DNA of 64,000 nucleotides. Origin: Flavobacteriales bacterium. Lineage in GTDB: Bacteria; Bacteroidota; Bacteroidia; Flavobacteriales; Flavobacteriaceae. The first letter of the stretch is position 1. Each line of letters begins with the position of its first letter. Shown in pieces: positions 33,149-41,568 of this stretch. The stretch lies in NCBI GenBank assembly GCA_017303755.1, contig JAFLBS010000002.1, positions 186,001 through 250,000 on the forward strand, read 5' to 3'. The notes beneath the pieces are model-generated. The model searched no databases, was not told the origin of the DNA, and was given only the letters and a program-made list of their open reading frames with translations. The translations under genes and the position numbers were made by a program.

Positions 33149-34333
33149 ATGCAGTTTTTCAAGTATTTCATCGTTGTGTTTTTGTTTTGTGGTTTTACTT
33201 CTTTTGGACAAAAAGTAATTAAGCACAAGGTGAAATCGGGCGAATCTATTTACTCAATTGCTCGAAAATACGATGTTACTGAAAAAGAGATTTACGAGTT
33301 GAATCCGAAGTTGAAAAATAAAGTTTTGGGATTGAAAACCGTTGTTGAGATTCCGAATAAAAAGTACAAAGAAGATGTAAAAAAGCCAAAAGAGCCTAAA
33401 AAAGAAGTGTTGGTTGCAGTGCCAGCAAACGCTCCAGTTGAAGTTGCAAATGCTCAATATTTAACCCATTTGGTTACTCCAAAACAAACGTTATATAGTA
33501 TTTCTAAATTGTACGGCGTTTCTATGGAAACCATTTGTGATATGAATCCGGAATTGAAAACGGGCAATTTGAAAATCGGAGCTAAGTTGAAGATTCCGAA
33601 TACGAACTACAATTCGAATGCTGTTGTAGAAGAAGTGAAAAATACAACTAAAGTAGTAATTGAAGAGCCTAAAGTTGTTGAAACCAAGCAAGTAAGTACG
33701 GTCACTCACAAAGTACAACCCAAAGAAACCTTGTACCGCATTTCAAAACAATACGGAGTTTCAGTAAGAGAACTACAATTGATGAATCCGAGTATTGGTT
33801 CTGGATTACCAGTTGGCTATGATTTGGTGGTGAAAAAAGGAGCAGATTTGCCTGTAAGTTCGCCTGATCCTGCAGTAAGTGAAAGTCCAAAAGATGTGGT
33901 CGAAGTGCAGCCGCTTTCATTAGAAAACATGAGTAAAGCTGATTTTATGATTGCAAAAGCATCGCAACATATTGGAACACGTTACCGAAGTGGCGGAACA
34001 TCGCCAGGTGGATTTGATTGTTCGGGTTTGATGTTGGCGACTTTCCGTGAAATTGAAATGACGTTGCCGAGAACTTCAGCTGAGCAATCAAATCATGGAA
34101 TTTCAATTGATCGTTCGCAGGCTCAAAAAGGCGATTTGATTTTCTTCGCAACGGGTAGAAAAGGCAGAATCAATCATGTTGGGATGGTGACAGAAGTGAA
34201 TGGCGATGAAATCAAATTCATTCACTCTTCGATACAAGCAGGTGTGATTATCTCATCTACCAAAGAAGATTATTACGCTCGTCGGTTTGTTAAAGTAAAC
34301 CGTGTGTTGACCGAACCTGCTATTCAACACTAA
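33149..34333 (+). CDS. Secreted LysM / NlpC-P60 cell-wall hydrolase
   Basis: A 394-residue envelope protein. The signal peptide (MQFFKYFIVVFLFCGFTSFGQ) is followed by three LysM domains (KHKVKSGESIYSIARKYDVT; THLVTPKQTLYSISKLYGVS; THKVQPKETLYRISKQYGVS) and a C-terminal NlpC/P60 endopeptidase. Catalytic residues are Cys291 (GGFDCSGLM), His343 (INHVGMV) and His359 (KFIHSS). It probably cleaves peptidoglycan stem peptides in the periplasm. The ATG at 33149 is chosen because the longer frame from 33092 has no signal peptide at its start. Its last 14 bp overlap the convergent response regulator gene. Confidence 0.93.
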   Translation: MQFFKYFIVVFLFCGFTSFGQKVIKHKVKSGESIYSIARKYDVTEKEIYELNPKLKNKVLGLKTVVEIPNKKYKEDVKKPKEPKKEVLVAVPANAPVEVANAQYLTHLVTPKQTLYSISKLYGVSMETICDMNPELKTGNLKIGAKLKIPNTNYNSNAVVEEVKNTTKVVIEEPKVVETKQVSTVTHKVQPKETLYRISKQYGVSVRELQLMNPSIGSGLPVGYDLVVKKGADLPVSSPDPAVSESPKDVVEVQPLSLENMSKADFMIAKASQHIGTRYRSGGTSPGGFDCSGLMLATFREIEMTLPRTSAEQSNHGISIDRSQAQKGDLIFFATGRKGRINHVGMVTEVNGDEIKFIHSSIQAGVIISSTKEDYYARRFVKVNRVLTEPAIQH

Positions 34334-35006
34334 ATTTGAAACCTATTCCGTGTAGATTTTCAATGGCGATTCCTTTTTCGTTAGCCAATATTTTGCGCAA
34401 GCGAGAAATGAATACATCCAAACTTCTTCCCATAAAATAGTCGTCGTTGCCCCAAAGAGATTTGAGGATTTCTTCGCGTTTCATCACTACATTTTTATTA
34501 TCTAGAAAAAGCTTTAAAAGTTCGGCTTCGCGTTGGGTTAAACTGATCTTTTCGGTTTCAGTGAAAACCAAATAATTTTTGCAATCAAATTGGTATTTAC
34601 CAACAGTATAAATGACTTTTTCGGCGGTAGTTGTCTTTTTTTGCGAGCGTTTTAAAAAGATTTCGATTTTTAGTAATAATTCTTCAATACTGAATGGTTT
34701 CACCAGATAATCATCGGCGCCCAAACGCAATCCTTTGATGCGATCTTCTTTTAAGGTTTTGGCCGAAAGAAAAATAATCGGAACTTCAGAATTGATTTGA
34801 CGTACTTTTTCAGCCAAATCGAAACCATCCATTTTGGGCATCATAATATCAAAAATGCACAAGTCGAAGCCTTCTTTTTTAAAACTCTCCAAACACATTT
34901 CCCCATCAGTACAATGAGTCACATCGTAGTGTTGTTCTAGATTGTCTTTGGTTAGAAACGCTAAGGTTTCGTCGTCTTCTGCGTAAAGAATTTTATATTT
35001 TGTCAT
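34320..35006 (-). CDS. OmpR-family response regulator
   Basis: A 228-residue regulator with an N-terminal receiver (YKILYAEDDETLAF, phosphoacceptor Asp in DLCIFDIMMPKMDG, Lys in VKPFSIEELL) and a C-terminal winged helix (LTQREAELLKLFLDN, then GRSLDVFISRLRKIL, GIGFKFSVE). It is cotranscribed with the upstream sensor kinase (gap 71 bp). Phased TTAACAA repeats upstream of the kinase gene (36398-36436) have the spacing used by this regulator family and may be its binding site. Confidence 0.95.
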   Translation of the reverse strand: MTKYKILYAEDDETLAFLTKDNLEQHYDVTHCTDGEMCLESFKKEGFDLCIFDIMMPKMDGFDLAEKVRQINSEVPIIFLSAKTLKEDRIKGLRLGADDYLVKPFSIEELLLKIEIFLKRSQKKTTTAEKVIYTVGKYQFDCKNYLVFTETEKISLTQREAELLKLFLDNKNVVMKREEILKSLWGNDDYFMGRSLDVFISRLRKILANEKGIAIENLHGIGFKFSVE

Positions 35007-35077
35007 AGTTTAATTTATCACACTAATTTCACGAATTATCACTAATTATAGTGGTGTAATTTCAAAAATTGTTTTTA

Positions 35078-36331
35078 TCATTTCGGAATCACAATCGAAA
35101 TAGTAATTCCTTTATCGTCATTATTGGAAGCAAAAATTTTCCAATGGTGTTGAGTGCATATTTTTTTCACATAATACAATCCGAGTCCGAAGCCGTTTAC
35201 TTCATTGCTTTTGGTGCTTGGGATTCGATAAAATTTATCAAATATAAAATTTAAATTCTTATTTGAAATACCAATTCCGTTATCACAAAAATCCATTCTG
35301 ATTTGGTTCTTTTCTTCAGAAATAGTGACAATGATTTCCGGGTTTCCATCACAGTATTTTACCGAATTGTCCATTAAATTGTAAATGATATTGGTAAAAT
35401 GGAATTCATCGGCTTTGATGGTATAGTCTTTATCAGTATTGATTTTTGCTATTAAATTAGGGTTTCGCAATTGCAAATTTTCAATTACCTCTTTTAGTAT
35501 TGGAACAACTGTAACTTCAGTCAGTACCATTTTCATAGGCTCATTATCTGATTTGGCAATGTTGAGAATTTGCTCGATATGACTGTTGAGTTTTTTACTT
35601 TGACTGATGATGATTTCGGTATATTTCTCTAATTTTTCATCCTTTTTGATGCTTTCTTGTTTGTTTAAGTAATTGGAAGCGAGTAGGATGGATGAAAGAG
35701 GAGTTTTGAACTCGTGCGTCATATTATTGATGAAATCGCGTTGGAGTTCGGAGTATTTCTTTTGCTGAATGATGGTGTAAATAGAATAAACGTAAATCAG
35801 TAAAATTACAATTAAGGCTAAGGAAAGTATAAACCAAAACCGAAGCGAACTTAATAAATACGATGTTTCATTAGGAAATCGAACGGCAAAATAATACACC
35901 AGATTTTCATGCTTAGGAAAATATACATCGGTTTTTTTTGCTTTTCTGTTAGAGAATGAGATGTAATTACCATACACCATTTCATCGCTTTCGCAGTTGT
36001 ACATGGCATATTCATAATCGGTGTTGATGTTAAATTTAGCAAACTCGGTCTTTAGATAATATTCTAGAACATCGGGTTGAAAATCATTTTCTACATTAAC
36101 TATATAATAATCGTTGGCTACTTTTTTTATCGGATTATTAACGGGCAATTCACTATTGGAACTATTGTATAGTTTTTTCACCACTTCAAGTAATGCAACG
36201 TGAGTTTTTTGGGAAAACTTTTGTTCTTCTACTGAAAACGCTTCTCTTGTCCACAACAACTGCGCAATCAATATTCCGATTGTAGCGATTAGTCCGAGTA
36301 CTATTATTATATTAAGGTTTTTTGTTTTCAA
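35078..36331 (-). CDS. Sensor histidine kinase, HisKA type
   Basis: A 417-residue membrane kinase. It has an N-terminal membrane segment (LNIIIVLGLIATIGILIAQL), a periplasmic sensor of about 130 residues, and a second membrane segment (FWFILSLALIVILLIYVYSI, about 160-180). The HisKA box has the phosphorylated His in NNMTHEFKTPLSSIL, and the ATPase has N-box NLMDNSVKYC, DNGIGIS and GFGLGLYYVK. It pairs with the OmpR regulator directly downstream. It is divergent from the DUF1573 gene. The signal is unknown. Confidence 0.94.
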   Translation of the reverse strand: MKTKNLNIIIVLGLIATIGILIAQLLWTREAFSVEEQKFSQKTHVALLEVVKKLYNSSNSELPVNNPIKKVANDYYIVNVENDFQPDVLEYYLKTEFAKFNINTDYEYAMYNCESDEMVYGNYISFSNRKAKKTDVYFPKHENLVYYFAVRFPNETSYLLSSLRFWFILSLALIVILLIYVYSIYTIIQQKKYSELQRDFINNMTHEFKTPLSSILLASNYLNKQESIKKDEKLEKYTEIIISQSKKLNSHIEQILNIAKSDNEPMKMVLTEVTVVPILKEVIENLQLRNPNLIAKINTDKDYTIKADEFHFTNIIYNLMDNSVKYCDGNPEIIVTISEEKNQIRMDFCDNGIGISNKNLNFIFDKFYRIPSTKSNEVNGFGLGLYYVKKICTQHHWKIFASNNDDKGITISIVIPK

Positions 36332-36397
36332 TTAAATAGATTAATTTGGTATTCACTTCACTTCAAAAATACTTAAAAAAACGCTTGTAAATTGCCA

Positions 36398-36436
36398 TTA
36401 ACAAGTTGTTAACAAACATTTGAAATCACTTAACAA
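36398..36436. promoter_or_regulatory. Phased TTAACAA direct repeats (likely regulator site)
   Basis: Three exact TTAACAA heptamers at 36398, 36409 and 36430. The first two are spaced 11 bp (7+4) and the third follows at 21 bp, about two helical turns; the first pair also contains the palindrome TTGTTAACAA. This is the arrangement of PhoB/OmpR-type boxes. It lies between the kinase gene and the DUF1573 gene, the natural place for autoregulation by the OmpR-family regulator. Confidence 0.55.
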
Positions 36437-36539
36437 GCAGTAATTAATTCTCGATATATATTTGTCATGTTGAATTTGATGAAAGAGTCACATCAACAAA
36501 TAACCAAAAAATTAAATAACTAAATAAAATCAAAAAATT

Positions 36540-36953
36540 ATGAAAGCAATCAAAATTTCAATGTTAGCATTAACTTTAGGTTTAATGTCGTTTACAGGTA
36601 ACCCAGTTCAAAACAACGGAACAGTTAAAGAAGTAACTGTGGGTGGAATTGTTTGGAAATCGGAATCAATTGACGTTGGTGAAATTCCACAAGGAACTCC
36701 AAAAACAATTGAGTTTGAATTTAAAAACAACACTGATAAAGATGTTTTAATTACAAATGTTAAACCAACATGTGGATGTACAGCTGCTGATTATACAAAA
36801 ACTGCAATTGCTCCAGGAAAAACAGGTTATGTAAAAGCTACATACAATGCTGCTTCTGCAGGTGTTTTTACTAAAACTGTTACAGTTACAACTAACGCTG
36901 AGGAAACTCCAAAAACGTTAAAATTCAACGGAACTGTTATTGCAAAAGCATAA
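36540..36953 (+). CDS. DUF1573 secreted protein
   Basis: A 137-residue protein with a signal peptide (MKAIKISMLALTLGLMSFTG) and a DUF1573 Ig-like domain: DVGEIPQGTPKTIEFEFKNN, then ITNVKPTCGCTAADYTKTAI with the CGC motif, and GVFTKTVTVTTNAEE. DUF1573 proteins are abundant in Bacteroidota envelopes; their role is not defined. A TATATTTG sequence at 36457-36464 could be its -7 element. It is divergent from the kinase operon, with the TTAACAA repeats in between, so it could be a target of that regulator. Confidence 0.88.
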   Translation: MKAIKISMLALTLGLMSFTGNPVQNNGTVKEVTVGGIVWKSESIDVGEIPQGTPKTIEFEFKNNTDKDVLITNVKPTCGCTAADYTKTAIAPGKTGYVKATYNAASAGVFTKTVTVTTNAEETPKTLKFNGTVIAKA

Positions 36954-36980
36954 TATTTAAATAAGAAGGTTTGTTACTAC

Positions 36981-37015
36981 AAAAAACTCCATCTGATTAC
37001 AGATGGAGTTTTTTA
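36981..37015. terminator. Bidirectional terminator after DUF1573 gene
   Basis: Arms AAAACTCCATCT / AGATGGAGTTTT with a short loop; A-run and T-run on opposite sides, between convergent genes. Confidence 0.9.
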
Positions 37016-37016
37016 A

Positions 37017-37457
37017 TTATTCTTTTTTCTTTTTTTTATCTTTTTTCTTGTCCTTTCCAATTGCAGCTTCATTTTTTAGGAGTTCGAATTTTTCTTTTTG
37101 TTGCGGATTAAGTAATGCAAGTACTCTAGTTTCTGTCGATTCAGATAATGATTTCAACGCTTCAGATTTACTTTCGTTACTGTCTTCTTTCTTTAAAATG
37201 ATACCTTGCTTTTTAATGTTATCGGCATAAATTTGTCTGATAGCAACCACTTGTAGCGCATCCAAATTTAAATCTTCGGTTAGTCGAGTCATCAGTTTGT
37301 TTAAACTTTCTTCTCTAGCTTTTTCGATTTCCTCTTTTGTAGGTTCGTTGTTTTGAGTTGGAGTTGACATCGAATTGTTACGATTATATCCATTTTGAGA
37401 AAAGGCGCTCAAAGTGAAAACGAACAGTAAAGCAATCGTTATTTTTACTCTTTTCAT
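37017..37457 (-). CDS. Secreted helical protein, Spy/LTXXQ-like
   Basis: A 146-residue protein with a signal peptide (MKRVKITIALLFVFTLSAFSQ) and a helical domain (KLMTRLTEDLNLDALQVVAI, RQIYADN, then VLALLNPQQKEKFELL) resembling small periplasmic Spy/CpxP-like proteins with an L-x-x-x-Q pattern, followed by a Lys-rich tail (GKDKKKDKKKKKE). It follows rimO by 17 bp and probably shares its transcript. A chaperone-like or stress role is inferred only from resemblance. Confidence 0.72.
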   Translation of the reverse strand: MKRVKITIALLFVFTLSAFSQNGYNRNNSMSTPTQNNEPTKEEIEKAREESLNKLMTRLTEDLNLDALQVVAIRQIYADNIKKQGIILKKEDSNESKSEALKSLSESTETRVLALLNPQQKEKFELLKNEAAIGKDKKKDKKKKKE

Positions 37458-37474
37458 ATCAAAAAAAATTACAA

Positions 37475-38779
37475 TTAATTAATGGGTTCACCATACAAAT
37501 CAAATTCAGTAGCATCAATAATTTTAATTTCAGCAAAATCACCCGTTTTTAGATAAAATTGAGAAGCATCAATAAGTACTTCATTATCTACATCTGGACT
37601 ATCAAATTCGGTTCTTCCTACAAAATACTGACCTTCTTTTCGATCAATTACGCATTTGAAGGTTTGTCCAATTTTTTCCTGATTCAAATCCCATGAAATC
37701 TGCGATTGTAAATCCATTATTTCCGCTGCACGCGCTTGTTTTACCTCTTCAGGAACATCGTCAACTAAGGCATAAGCACCTGTGTTTTCTTCATGCGAAT
37801 ACGTAAAACAACCCAAACGATCAAATTTCATTTCCTGAACCCAATCGCGTAAAATTTGAAAATCTTCTTCAGTTTCGCCCGGATAACCTACAATTAAAGT
37901 AGTTCTTATGGCAATTCCTGGAACGGCTTCTCTAAAATCTCTTAATAAACGAGTAGTTTTTTCGTATGTCGTTCCGCGTTTCATCGATTTCAGAATTTTA
38001 TCTGAAATATGTTGTAGTGGAATATCAATGTAATTACAAATTTTTGGTTCGCGTTTCATTAACTCCAAAACATCCATTGGGAAACCAGTTGGGAAAGCGT
38101 AATGCAATCTGATCCATTCGATTCCTTCTACTTTAATTAAGTTTTCTAATAATTCGGCTAGATTTCTCTTCTTATATAAATCCAAACCATAATAGGTCAA
38201 ATCTTGAGCTATAAGTATCAATTCTTTCACACCATTTTTGGCTAAACCTTCGGCTTCTCGAACCAATTTCTCAATGGATTGTGAAATGTGTTTTCCACGC
38301 ATAATCGGAATGGCACAAAAACTACACGGACGATCACAACCTTCTGCAATTTTTAAGTAAGCGTAATTTTTTGGAGTTGTAGTCAATCGTTCTCCTAACA
38401 ACTCGTGCTTATAATCGGCACCTAAAGCTTTTAATAAAAGAGGTAATTCAGTAGTTCCAAAATACTGATCTACATTCGGAATTTCTTTCTCTAAATCAGG
38501 TCGGTATCGTTCGGATAAACATCCAGTCACGAATACTTTATCTACGATTCCGCGCTCTTTTTTATCGGCGTATTCCAAAATTGTATTCACTGATTCTGCT
38601 TTGGCGTTATCAATAAATCCACAGGTATTAATCACTACAATATTACCTTCTTCTTCATGTGCTACGTCTTTTCCGCTGGCTCTCAATTGTCCCATTAATA
38701 CTTCGCTGTCGTACGTATTTTTAGAACAACCTAATGTAATGACGTTGATTTTATTCTTTTTAACCGATTTGGTTCTCAT
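37475..38779 (-). CDS. rimO: Ribosomal protein S12 methylthiotransferase RimO
   Basis: A 434-residue radical SAM methylthiotransferase that modifies the conserved Asp of ribosomal protein S12. The N-terminal UPF0004 domain has INVITLGCSKNTYDSE, VINTCGF and VTGCLSERY with three cluster-binding Cys. The radical SAM domain has EGCDRPCSFCAIPIMRG (Cys148, Cys152, Cys155, standard CX3CX2C). A C-terminal TRAM domain is present (VDNEVLIDASQFYL). Cytosolic. Its promoter -7 element lies at 38809-38816. Confidence 0.97.
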   Translation of the reverse strand: MRTKSVKKNKINVITLGCSKNTYDSEVLMGQLRASGKDVAHEEEGNIVVINTCGFIDNAKAESVNTILEYADKKERGIVDKVFVTGCLSERYRPDLEKEIPNVDQYFGTTELPLLLKALGADYKHELLGERLTTTPKNYAYLKIAEGCDRPCSFCAIPIMRGKHISQSIEKLVREAEGLAKNGVKELILIAQDLTYYGLDLYKKRNLAELLENLIKVEGIEWIRLHYAFPTGFPMDVLELMKREPKICNYIDIPLQHISDKILKSMKRGTTYEKTTRLLRDFREAVPGIAIRTTLIVGYPGETEEDFQILRDWVQEMKFDRLGCFTYSHEENTGAYALVDDVPEEVKQARAAEIMDLQSQISWDLNQEKIGQTFKCVIDRKEGQYFVGRTEFDSPDVDNEVLIDASQFYLKTGDFAEIKIIDATEFDLYGEPIN

Positions 38780-38808
38780 AAACTTAAAAATTGGAGTGCA
38801 AAATTACG

Positions 38809-38816
38809 TTATTTAT
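38809..38816 (-). promoter_or_regulatory. Promoter -7 element for rimO
   Basis: TAATTTTG on the minus strand matches TAnnTTTG, 29 bp before the rimO start codon; it abuts the repeat element beginning at 38822. Confidence 0.5.
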
Positions 38817-38821
38817 TCTAA

Positions 38822-38915
38822 GGAGCGAAAGGCTTGGGCATTTTTGTAATCCATGTTCCTGCTTTCCCTGCAATCTTCCAACGAGTTGTAAGGATTTCCG
38901 CTCAATCAGGGCTAG
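38822..38915 (-). repeat. Dispersed structured intergenic element, copy 3 (inverted)
   Basis: On the minus strand it reads CTAGCCCTGATTGAGCGG at one end and GCAGGAACATGGATTACAAA, then AATGCCCAAGCC, at the other, matching copy 2. The core AATCCTTaCAA-n4-TTGgAAGATT (minus strand) is different from copy 2 but again self-complementary. It fills the upstream region of rimO. Confidence 0.75.
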
Positions 38916-38932
38916 AGAATAAACTAAGGAAA

Positions 38933-38966
38933 CAAAAAAACCATCCGAATCAACGAATGGTTTTTG
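38933..38966 (-). terminator. Terminator of the porin operon
   Basis: On the minus strand AAAACCAT, a 12-nt loop, ATGGTTTT and a T-run, about 20 bp after the stop codon at 38985. Confidence 0.8.
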
Positions 38967-38984
38967 TATGCTATAATTAATTCA

Positions 38985-40475
38985 TTACAATTCAAATAAT
39001 ACCGAAACCGTTACATTGTGGTTTTTAGCATTTATAGTAGAATAGTCAGTTAATCCTTGACTGAAAAATTGTTGATCGTAAAAACGTTGTGAATACGAAT
39101 AGGCAGCATCTACTTTGGTTTTTCCAAAATTGTAACCCAATCCACCAGAATAACCAGTTAAATCACCAATTGTTCTGCCGTTTTTGTACGGACTTTCTTC
39201 AAAACGATATCCACCACGTAAACTTAGGTTTTTGATTTTGTATTCGGCACCTAAACGGTATTCTGAAGAATTATTCAAAACACTAGCGATATAGGCATTT
39301 TCACCTGCAAAATCACTGTTTGGTTTTAATTGAATGTCTTCATGATTTTTCATGATGTAATCAAAGCTGAACAATCCTTTTTTACCAAATACATAGGCAA
39401 TACTTCCTGAAATACTTCCGGCGGTTCTCACTTTGTAAGGTTCGTAAATAAGAGTTAGTTCTGGGTCAGCGATATCGGGAATTAATTCTTCGTTCACATT
39501 TCCACTTACTGCTGCAAGACTTTGTCTGGTTTCATCATTTAATTTATACCAAGTAGGCGATTGATAGGCCAATCCTAAACGCAGTTCTTTGATGGGTTTG
39601 ATGATGGTTCCTACTTGTACTGAAAATCCAGAACCATAAGTATATAATTCGTTGTTAAAGCGAAGACGTTTAACTAAATAATCAGTTGAAGTATTGTTAA
39701 AATCGTTTCTTTCGTAAAAACTAGTCGATTGAGTGTAGTCAACAAAATGGCTGTTTAAATTTAATCCAATAGAGAAGATGTCTTTGTATTTCACCGCTCC
39801 ATTAAAGGTTATTTTTCCATTAAATCCTGTTGATACAAACTCGTTTTCTTGGTAGTAATTTGCGCCAATTGGAACATTAGAATAGTATTCTGTATTGCTG
39901 GCAGAGTTTGTGGCAGGATTAATTACATAGGCTTGATATCCTAAAAACCCTTGTTGTTCATTGTACGTTAATTCATCAAAAAAATAATTTGATAAATAAT
40001 CTAAAGGAATTCCATTGGCATAACTTGTGAAATAATTAGCAACTGAATTTCTATTTGTTCCTGATGAGAAAACAGAATTATCAAAATTAGCTGTGCTTTC
40101 ATAATTGATACCAATAGCAATTTTTGACCAATCACTACCTTCAGCACTTTCGAAAACAAAAACAGCTCCTGCTTGGTTCAAATCGATACTACTTTCTAAT
40201 TCTGAGTTTTTAGTTCCGAAATAATTCGATTTATTATTTACGTTAAAACTGCGCAATGAAAATCCAGCTTGATTGTTAGCGAAAACAGTTGATCCTGCTG
40301 GATTCAAACTGATAGCAGATAAATCGCCACCCAATGCTCCAAAGGCACCACTCATCGAATTAAAACGGGCTGTTCCGCCCAAATCACTTTGAGAATAACG
40401 CAAAGCGTCATTAATATTTTGTCCGAATGAAAAAATGGAACAAAATAAAGTAAGGTTTAAAATATACTTCTTCAT
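38985..40475 (-). CDS. OmpP1/FadL-family outer-membrane protein
   Basis: A 496-residue outer-membrane beta-barrel. The signal peptide (MKKYILNLTLFCSIFSFGQ) is followed by the typical FadL-type start NINDALRYSQSDLGGTARFN, then SMSGAFGALGGDLSAISLNP with the NPAG motif. Many amphipathic strands follow, ending with an aromatic-rich C-terminal strand (NVTVSVLFEL). It would take up hydrophobic compounds across the outer membrane. It lies 15 bp after the Trp-rich lipoprotein gene, forming an operon. Confidence 0.9.
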   Translation of the reverse strand: MKKYILNLTLFCSIFSFGQNINDALRYSQSDLGGTARFNSMSGAFGALGGDLSAISLNPAGSTVFANNQAGFSLRSFNVNNKSNYFGTKNSELESSIDLNQAGAVFVFESAEGSDWSKIAIGINYESTANFDNSVFSSGTNRNSVANYFTSYANGIPLDYLSNYFFDELTYNEQQGFLGYQAYVINPATNSASNTEYYSNVPIGANYYQENEFVSTGFNGKITFNGAVKYKDIFSIGLNLNSHFVDYTQSTSFYERNDFNNTSTDYLVKRLRFNNELYTYGSGFSVQVGTIIKPIKELRLGLAYQSPTWYKLNDETRQSLAAVSGNVNEELIPDIADPELTLIYEPYKVRTAGSISGSIAYVFGKKGLFSFDYIMKNHEDIQLKPNSDFAGENAYIASVLNNSSEYRLGAEYKIKNLSLRGGYRFEESPYKNGRTIGDLTGYSGGLGYNFGKTKVDAAYSYSQRFYDQQFFSQGLTDYSTINAKNHNVTVSVLFEL

Positions 40476-40490
40476 AGAATTTTTATTAAA

Positions 40491-41468
40491 TTATCTTCTT
40501 CCACCGCCACCGCTAGAGCGACCGCCACCACCGCCAGATGAGCCTGATCCACCACTGTATCCGCCACCAGAGCTAGATGAGCGAGGAGATTCGCTATAAG
40601 AACGTGGAGTAGAAGTTGAAGAACGCGGAGTATAACTACGGGTTGGTGTAGTGTTTGTATTGTTTCTAGGAGTTGAGTTATTGCGAACAGGTGTAGCAGT
40701 TTCAGATCGAGTTCCACCATTATTAACTCTTGGTCCAGTTGTATTATTTCGAGTTGTATTTCTTGTAGTTGTAAAACTTCTTGGATTTGATGCATTATTT
40801 CTAACACCATTTACATTAGCAGTTCTATTAACTGAGGCTGTTCTTCCGCCATTAAAATAAGCGCTTCTTCCATCTCTTCTTCCATTTACATAAGCATAAT
40901 GGTTACCATAATAGTTGTTTCCCCAGCCGTTTCCGTACCAAGAATTCCATCCCCAATTAGGACCGTACCACGAATTCCATCCCCAGCCCCAATTTGGTCC
41001 ATACCAAGAATTCCATCCCCAGCCCCAATTTGGGCCGTACCAAGAATTCCATGCTAAATTATTCCAACCCCAATAGTTTCCGTACCAGTAATTGTTCCAA
41101 TAATTCCAACCCCAATTGTTGTCGTAAACATTGACAATAACAGTTTCAGAAGAGTTTGAACCCCAACTGTTGTAACCAGATACTTCGTTAGTTGTATTTT
41201 TATTGATGGTGTCCAGTGAAGTGTAATTCTCAACATCCGTAAATGTTTCTTGGTTTTCTTGATTTAATGAACTAAAGTATTCTTTGTATTTTTCATTATC
41301 TTTTTGGTCATCATTGGCTACTTTTTTAGCAGTTTCTGCGCCATATATTCCGTCATTGTCGTAATACGACTTGTTTTGGTACGAGCCACAAGAGGTAAGC
41401 ACCAATGCAAACAGTCCAAATACTGAGTAGATGGATAGTTTTGTACTAGAAAAATAATTTGTTTTCAT
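40491..41468 (-). CDS. Trp/Gly/Asn-rich repeat lipoprotein
   Basis: A 325-residue lipoprotein: signal peptide with lipobox (FGLFALVLTSCGSY), a short acidic region, then a highly unusual central part (about residues 115-185) dominated by Trp, Tyr, Asn and Gly with near-identical 12-residue units NSWYGPNWGWGW. A basic Asn/Thr/Arg-rich region and a Ser/Gly-rich C-terminus (SSSGGGYSGGSGSSGGGGGR) follow. Likely exposed on the outer membrane. It is the first gene of an operon with the FadL-type porin. No domain is recognised; aromatic repeats could bind carbohydrate or membrane, which is inference. Confidence 0.82.
   Translation of the reverse strand: MKTNYFSSTKLSIYSVFGLFALVLTSCGSYQNKSYYDNDGIYGAETAKKVANDDQKDNEKYKEYFSSLNQENQETFTDVENYTSLDTINKNTTNEVSGYNSWGSNSSETVIVNVYDNNWGWNYWNNYWYGNYWGWNNLAWNSWYGPNWGWGWNSWYGPNWGWGWNSWYGPNWGWNSWYGNGWGNNYYGNHYAYVNGRRDGRSAYFNGGRTASVNRTANVNGVRNNASNPRSFTTTRNTTRNNTTGPRVNNGGTRSETATPVRNNSTPRNNTNTTPTRSYTPRSSTSTPRSYSESPRSSSSGGGYSGGSGSSGGGGGRSSGGGGRR
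40938..41052. repeat. 36-bp tandem repeat inside the lipoprotein gene
   Basis: About three copies of a 36-bp unit encoding NSWYGPNWGWGW, nearly identical at DNA level, followed by partial copies. Probable site of slippage-driven length variation. Confidence 0.85.
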
Positions 41469-41487
41469 AACTATAGCATTTTTATTG

Positions 41488-41515
41488 TTGGTCTTTACAA
41501 AAATAGTTAGTTTTG
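41488..41515 (+). promoter_or_regulatory. Promoter of proS
   Basis: TTG (41488-41490), 17-bp spacer, TAGTTTTG (41508-41515): a full match to the flavobacterial consensus TTG-N17-23-TAnnTTTG, 53 bp before the proS start. Confidence 0.65.
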
Positions 41516-41568
41516 CCGAACTATTTAGTTAAAATAAGTTAAACAATTTTTATGCCAAACTATTCATT

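Noticed and set aside
40472..40810. 112-aa minus-strand frame (Leu/Val/Gln-rich)
   Set aside because: Alternate frame of the Ser/Gly/Thr-rich end of the lipoprotein gene; low-complexity shadow.
40938..41052. Tandem repeat considered as CRISPR array
   Set aside because: The units are contiguous without unique spacers and encode an in-frame NSWYGPNWGWGW peptide; no cas genes are present.
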